Program-made: the position numbers and the translations under genes
NCBI GenBank assembly: GCA_947492475.1
Contig: CANLNM010000002.1
Span: 124,001-188,000 of the forward strand
Direction: 5' to 3'
DNA: 64,000 bases
Source: an uncultured Paracoccaceae bacterium
GTDB taxonomy: Bacteria > Pseudomonadota > Alphaproteobacteria > Rhodobacterales > Rhodobacteraceae
The notes under the pieces: model-generated
Databases searched by the model: none
Seen by the model: the letters and a program-made list of their open reading frames with translations, nothing else
Told to the model about the DNA's origin: nothing
Part shown: positions 60,363 through 64,000 of the stretch, piece by piece
How the letters are laid out: the number at the start of each line of letters is the position of its first letter
How positions within the stretch are numbered: position 1 is the first letter of the stretch

Positions 60363-61409
60363 ATGATGCCGATTGTACATCATATTGCGCAGCTGGGGTT
60401 GCGCGTCATTACTGGGGGCTTGCGCGCCATGGATATTGCCCTTCATCTTGGGGCCCATCGAACCGGGACAACCACGTTTCAGAGCTATCTGCGGGCCAAT
60501 GCAGATGGTTTACGGCGGGCCGGAATTACCGCGTGGACGCCAAAACGAACCCGTCATGGATTTTTCAACGGGTTGATCCGCAATGCGCGCAACGAACAGT
60601 TCAGCGCGATTTCCGAAAGCATTCGATCAACGGGTCTGATCCGGGTTGAACTGGAACGGATGGAACGCCGGCAGATGCGGTTTCTGATTGTGTCTGAGGA
60701 AAACATGATCGGGTCCATGCACAGCAATATCCGGGCGGGGGCGCTTTATCCCAACTTGTCCGTGCGTTTGGAACGGTTTTTGCCCGCGCTTGGGGATCGG
60801 TGCGTGCGTATCGGTTTGGCCATTCGATCTCAGGATGCCTATTGGGCGTCGACCTATGCCTACGCTGTGGAAATGGGGCGTCCGTGGCCGACGCAATCTG
60901 ATCTGGATCGGGTTGTGACCCATCCCAGGACATGGCGTGATGTGATCCAGGATGCTGCCGCCGTTTTGCCCAATGTTCAATTCCGCGTTTGGGCCGCAGA
61001 ACGGTTCATTTCGCAGCCAGATGTTCAATTGGGCATTATGACCGGCGCCCAAAAAGTGAGCCGTTCCTCTGGGGCGCGCCAATGGCACAATCGCGGACCG
61101 CGTTTGGCGCAATTGCGTGACATTGCATCCATGACAGCAGATCCACAAATACAGGCTAATTTACCCGATGGGGATGGCCGCTGGATGCCGTTTGACAGCA
61201 ATCAACAACACGCATTGCGCAAAAAATACCAAGAAGATGTAGCCTGGCTGCGCAACGGCGCAGATGGGCTCGCGACCTTTATAGAAGACACCAAAACTCA
61301 GCCAATGAGTGGTGACACAGGATGGAAGAATAACAGCGACAGCGTAGAAAATTTCTACGGATCGCCAGAAAGAGGACATAGTGATGGGAAACGACAAGAA
61401 ATGGGCTGA
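60363..61409 (+). CDS. Sulfotransferase-like P-loop protein
   Basis: A 348-residue protein. The N-terminal [21 protein letters not shown] is a P-loop variant of PAPS-dependent sulfotransferases, and [26 protein letters not shown] and the later C-terminal helical part fit. The last residues overlap the mutase gene by 26 bases, so it is coupled to it. A start at MDIALHL (60429) gives a shorter protein starting just before the P-loop; GAGGGA lies 9 bases before 60363. Substrate unknown; a polysaccharide or lipid is plausible. Confidence 0.68.
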   Translation: MMPIVHHIAQLGLRVITGGLRAMDIALHLGAHRTGTTTFQSYLRANADGLRRAGITAWTPKRTRHGFFNGLIRNARNEQFSAISESIRSTGLIRVELERMERRQMRFLIVSEENMIGSMHSNIRAGALYPNLSVRLERFLPALGDRCVRIGLAIRSQDAYWASTYAYAVEMGRPWPTQSDLDRVVTHPRTWRDVIQDAAAVLPNVQFRVWAAERFISQPDVQLGIMTGAQKVSRSSGARQWHNRGPRLAQLRDIASMTADPQIQANLPDGDGRWMPFDSNQQHALRKKYQEDVAWLRNGADGLATFIEDTKTQPMSGDTGWKNNSDSVENFYGSPERGHSDGKRQEMG

Positions 61410-63510
61410 ACTGGCGGAAAAGGAACTTCGTGGGCGTCCGCTTGAGGATTTGACCTGGAAGACGCTGGAAGGCATTGATGTCAAACCGCTTTATACGGCC
61501 GAGGATACCGCCGATTTGCCCCATATGGGGGGCATTCCCGGCGAAGGTCCGTTCACGCGCGGCGTCAAGGCCACCATGTATGCCGGGCGCCCATGGACCA
61601 TCCGTCAATATGCGGGGTTTTCGACGGCCGAGGAATCCAACGCCTTTTATCGCAAAGCGTTGGCCGCCGGTCAGCAGGGCGTGTCGGTTGCCTTTGATCT
61701 GGCCACGCACCGGGGCTATGACAGCGACCATCCCCGCGTCGAAGGCGATGTAGGCAAAGCAGGCGTCGCCATCGATTCCGTTGAGGATATGAAGGTCCTG
61801 TTTGATGGTATTCCACTGGACAAAGTGTCGGTTTCGATGACCATGAACGGCGCGGTCATCCCAATCCTCGCCAATTTTATCGTCACCGGAGAAGAGCAAG
61901 GCCATGACCGATCCCTGCTGGCAGGCACCATTCAGAATGACATTCTGAAGGAATTTATGGTCCGCAACACCTATATTTACCCGCCAGAACCATCGATGCG
62001 GATTATTTCCGACATCATCGAATATACATCCAATGAGATGCCTAAGTTTAACTCGATCTCGATCTCGGGCTACCACATGCAAGAGGCCGGCGCGAATTTG
62101 GTGCAGGAATTGGCCTATACGCTGGCGGATGGTCGCGAATATGTGCGCGCCGCAATTGAGGCGGGCATGGATGTCGATAAATTTGCCGGGCGGTTGTCGT
62201 TCTTCTTTGCGATTGGCATGAATTTCTTCATGGAGGCGGCGAAATTGCGCGCGGCACGTTTGCTGTGGCACCGCATTATGACCGAATTCGGGGCCAAATC
62301 CGAACGCTCCAAAATGCTGCGCACCCATTGCCAGACTTCTGGCGTGTCGCTGCAGGAACAGGACCCTTATAACAACGTTGTACGCACCGCATACGAAGCG
62401 ATGGCCGCCGCACTTGGTGGGACACAATCGTTGCATACCAATGCCTTGGACGAAGCGATTGCCCTGCCCACCGAATTTTCGGCCCGCATTGCCCGCAACA
62501 CCCAATTGATCTTGCAAGAAGAGACCGGCGTAACCAACGTGGTCGATCCATTGGCCGGGTCATATTACGTCGAAAGCCTGACCGCGGAACTGGCGGATCA
62601 AGCATGGGAATTGATCAAAGAAGTCGAAGAAATGGGCGGTATGACCAAGGCGGTGGCCAGCGGCATGCCCAAGCTTCGGATTGAGGAATCAGCGGCCAAA
62701 CGTCAGGCGATGATTGATCGCGGGGACGAAGTGATCGTCGGTGTGAACAAGTACAAGCTTGATAAACAAGACGAAATTGACATCCTAGATGTGGATAACG
62801 TCGCCGTGCGGGACAGCCAGATTGCGCGGTTGAAAACCATGCGGGACAGCCGCGATCAGGGGGCGTGTGATGCGGCCCTTGCCGAACTCACCCGCCGTGC
62901 CCGCGAGGGTGGCAATCTGCTCGAGGCGGCTGTTGACGCGGCGCGCGCACGGGCCTCAGTCGGAGAAATCAGCATGGCAATGGAAGACGAATTTGGCCGC
63001 CACCGCGCCGAGGTGAAAACCCTGGCCGGTGTCTATGGGGCCGCCTATGAAGGCGACGAAGGTTTCGCCGCCATCCAACAATCCGTCGAAGCGTTTGCCC
63101 AAGAAGAGGGGCGTCGCCCCCGGATGCTGGTGGTTAAAATGGGGCAGGACGGACATGATCGTGGTGCCAAAGTGATCGCCACTGCCTTTGCCGATATTGG
63201 CTTTGACGTGGATGTGGGCCCGTTGTTCCAAACCCCAACCGAAGCCGCCCAAGACGCCATCGATAACGATGTACATATCGTCGGCATCAGTTCGCAGGCG
63301 GCGGGCCATAAAACGCTTGCTCCGCAATTGGTTCAAGCGTTGAAAGATCAAGGCGCGGGTGAAATTATCGTTATTTGTGGGGGGGTTATCCCACAACAGG
63401 ATTATCAATTCCTGTATGATGCAGGCGTCAAAGCGATTTTTGGTCCCGGCACCAACATCCCCGAAGCCGCAGAAGACATCATGCGGATTATCCGAGAAAC
63501 CCGCAGCTGA
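61384..63510 (+). CDS. scpA: Methylmalonyl-CoA mutase, single-chain
   Basis: A 708-residue B12-dependent mutase of the single-chain (ScpA/Sbm) type. The N-terminal barrel has [34 protein letters not shown] and later [23 protein letters not shown]. The C-terminal B12 domain has the base-off motif [11 protein letters not shown] (His as cobalt ligand) and GLSS-like HIVGISSQA. It rearranges methylmalonyl-CoA to succinyl-CoA after PccAB. GAGGA lies upstream of the ATG. A MeaB-type chaperone gene is not seen in this window. Followed by a strong terminator. Confidence 0.96.
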   Translation: MGNDKKWAELAEKELRGRPLEDLTWKTLEGIDVKPLYTAEDTADLPHMGGIPGEGPFTRGVKATMYAGRPWTIRQYAGFSTAEESNAFYRKALAAGQQGVSVAFDLATHRGYDSDHPRVEGDVGKAGVAIDSVEDMKVLFDGIPLDKVSVSMTMNGAVIPILANFIVTGEEQGHDRSLLAGTIQNDILKEFMVRNTYIYPPEPSMRIISDIIEYTSNEMPKFNSISISGYHMQEAGANLVQELAYTLADGREYVRAAIEAGMDVDKFAGRLSFFFAIGMNFFMEAAKLRAARLLWHRIMTEFGAKSERSKMLRTHCQTSGVSLQEQDPYNNVVRTAYEAMAAALGGTQSLHTNALDEAIALPTEFSARIARNTQLILQEETGVTNVVDPLAGSYYVESLTAELADQAWELIKEVEEMGGMTKAVASGMPKLRIEESAAKRQAMIDRGDEVIVGVNKYKLDKQDEIDILDVDNVAVRDSQIARLKTMRDSRDQGACDAALAELTRRAREGGNLLEAAVDAARARASVGEISMAMEDEFGRHRAEVKTLAGVYGAAYEGDEGFAAIQQSVEAFAQEEGRRPRMLVVKMGQDGHDRGAKVIATAFADIGFDVDVGPLFQTPTEAAQDAIDNDVHIVGISSQAAGHKTLAPQLVQALKDQGAGEIIVICGGVIPQQDYQFLYDAGVKAIFGPGTNIPEAAEDIMRIIRETRS

Positions 63511-63540
63511 TCCACTCTGGTTCAGATTTGTTATCCTCTC

Positions 63541-63571
63541 AAAAGGTCCTCTTCGGAGGGCCTTTTCTTTT
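63541..63571 (+). terminator. Terminator after methylmalonyl-CoA mutase gene
   Basis: AAAAGGTCCTC-TTCG-GAGGGCCTTTT (63541-63566) is an 11-bp stem with a stable TTCG tetraloop and one G-T pair, followed by CTTTT. It closes the propionyl-CoA gene run. Confidence 0.92.
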
Positions 63572-63623
63572 GGATTGGGGAATGCTCATATGAACGGCGT
63601 TTAAGCCGATTTAGGAGCTGGAA

Positions 63624-64000
63624 ATGATATTGGATCACCTTGCTGTTGTTTGCAGCGACCTGGATGCTGGCACTGATTATGTGGAACAACAATTGGGTGT
63701 TGTCCTGCAGCCGGGTGGAAAACACGCGCGATTTGGAACGCATAATCGTTTGCTGGGGCTTGGCGGGGATCTCTACCTAGAGGTGATTGCGATCGACCCG
63801 TCGGCACAAATTGAGGGGCCGCATTGGTTTGACTTGGATCACTTTGACGGCCCGCCGCGATTGGGTAATTGGATTTGCGCGGTTTCTGATTTGGCGGCTG
63901 CCGTGCATGATTTCCCGTTTGTGGGGGGCAAAATTGCCTTGCAGCGTGATGCGCTGAGATGGCAAATGGCCGTTCCGCCAAACGGGTCATTGCCCTTTGA
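63624..64000 (+). CDS. VOC/glyoxalase-like domain protein, C-terminal part outside window
   Basis: About 125 residues are visible before the window ends. The N-terminal segment ILDHLAVVCSDLDAGTDYVEQQLG has the metal-ligand His at HLAVV and the beta-alpha-beta start of the vicinal oxygen chelate fold; the next beta strand has YLEVIAIDP with a possible Glu ligand. It resembles the Glyoxalase_3-type proteins. AGGAG lies 7-11 bases before the start. Substrate unknown. Confidence 0.85.
   Translation, partial: MILDHLAVVCSDLDAGTDYVEQQLGVVLQPGGKHARFGTHNRLLGLGGDLYLEVIAIDPSAQIEGPHWFDLDHFDGPPRLGNWICAVSDLAAAVHDFPFVGGKIALQRDALRWQMAVPPNGSLPF

Noticed and set aside
61279-62517. 412-residue antisense open frame over the mutase gene
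   Set aside because: No domain, composition typical of an antisense shadow, and it crosses the start of a strongly supported gene.

Overview
The window looks like a chromosome segment of a marine alphaproteobacterium of the Rhodobacterales (Roseobacter group). The evidence is choXWV next to betIBA, a PccR-type regulator beside propionyl-CoA carboxylase genes, a BioR/BioY pair, a pcm-tolC-PopZ-like run, several small lipoproteins typical of the group, and codon use with many TTG and GCG codons.

Positions 1 to about 16.8 kb are accessory DNA. A tyrosine recombinase (15645-16676) ends about 70 bp from the 3' end of a tRNA-Cys gene (16745-16818, minus strand), the usual layout of an element integrated into a tRNA gene. 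Its cargo, read leftwards, is: paired ribbon-helix-helix repressors with palindromic operators; a small XRE regulator; a copper module (two c-type cytochromes, CopC, CopD, a multicopper oxidase, a Crp/Fnr regulator); two divergent MerR-controlled metal modules (MerT/MerF-like uptake plus a GDCCVxC protein, and transglutaminase-like/CDF transporter/methyltransferase); and the start of a VirB type IV secretion operon (virB1-virB4) running off the left edge. The far end of the element is outside the window.

From 16.8 to 38 kb the content looks like core genome: a large RTX calcium-binding protein, Pcm, a TolC-family protein, a PopZ-like acidic protein, CobQ, EF-P, YgfZ, an MsbA-like ABC exporter, two aminotransferases, a 54-residue Tat-signal protein, a crotonase, ValS carrying an apparent internal insertion, and an ECF sigma/anti-sigma/lipoprotein group.

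From 38 to 46 kb lie an AsnC regulator with a PLP decarboxylase, then the choline uptake and glycine betaine synthesis locus (choXWV divergent from betI-betB-betA) with a palindromic BetI-type site between them.

From 46 to 64 kb the theme is biotin and propionyl-CoA. BioR and BioY each have a TTATCTATAA box upstream. PccR and pccB have TTTGCAAA boxes. pccB, pccA (biotin carrier) and methylmalonyl-CoA mutase lie in that order on the plus strand, interleaved with small lipoproteins, hypothetical proteins, a GT-C-like membrane protein and a sulfotransferase-like protein. BioY imports the biotin that PccA needs, and PccAB plus the mutase take propionyl-CoA to succinyl-CoA. Functions were assigned by motif recognition and family memory only; no search was run.
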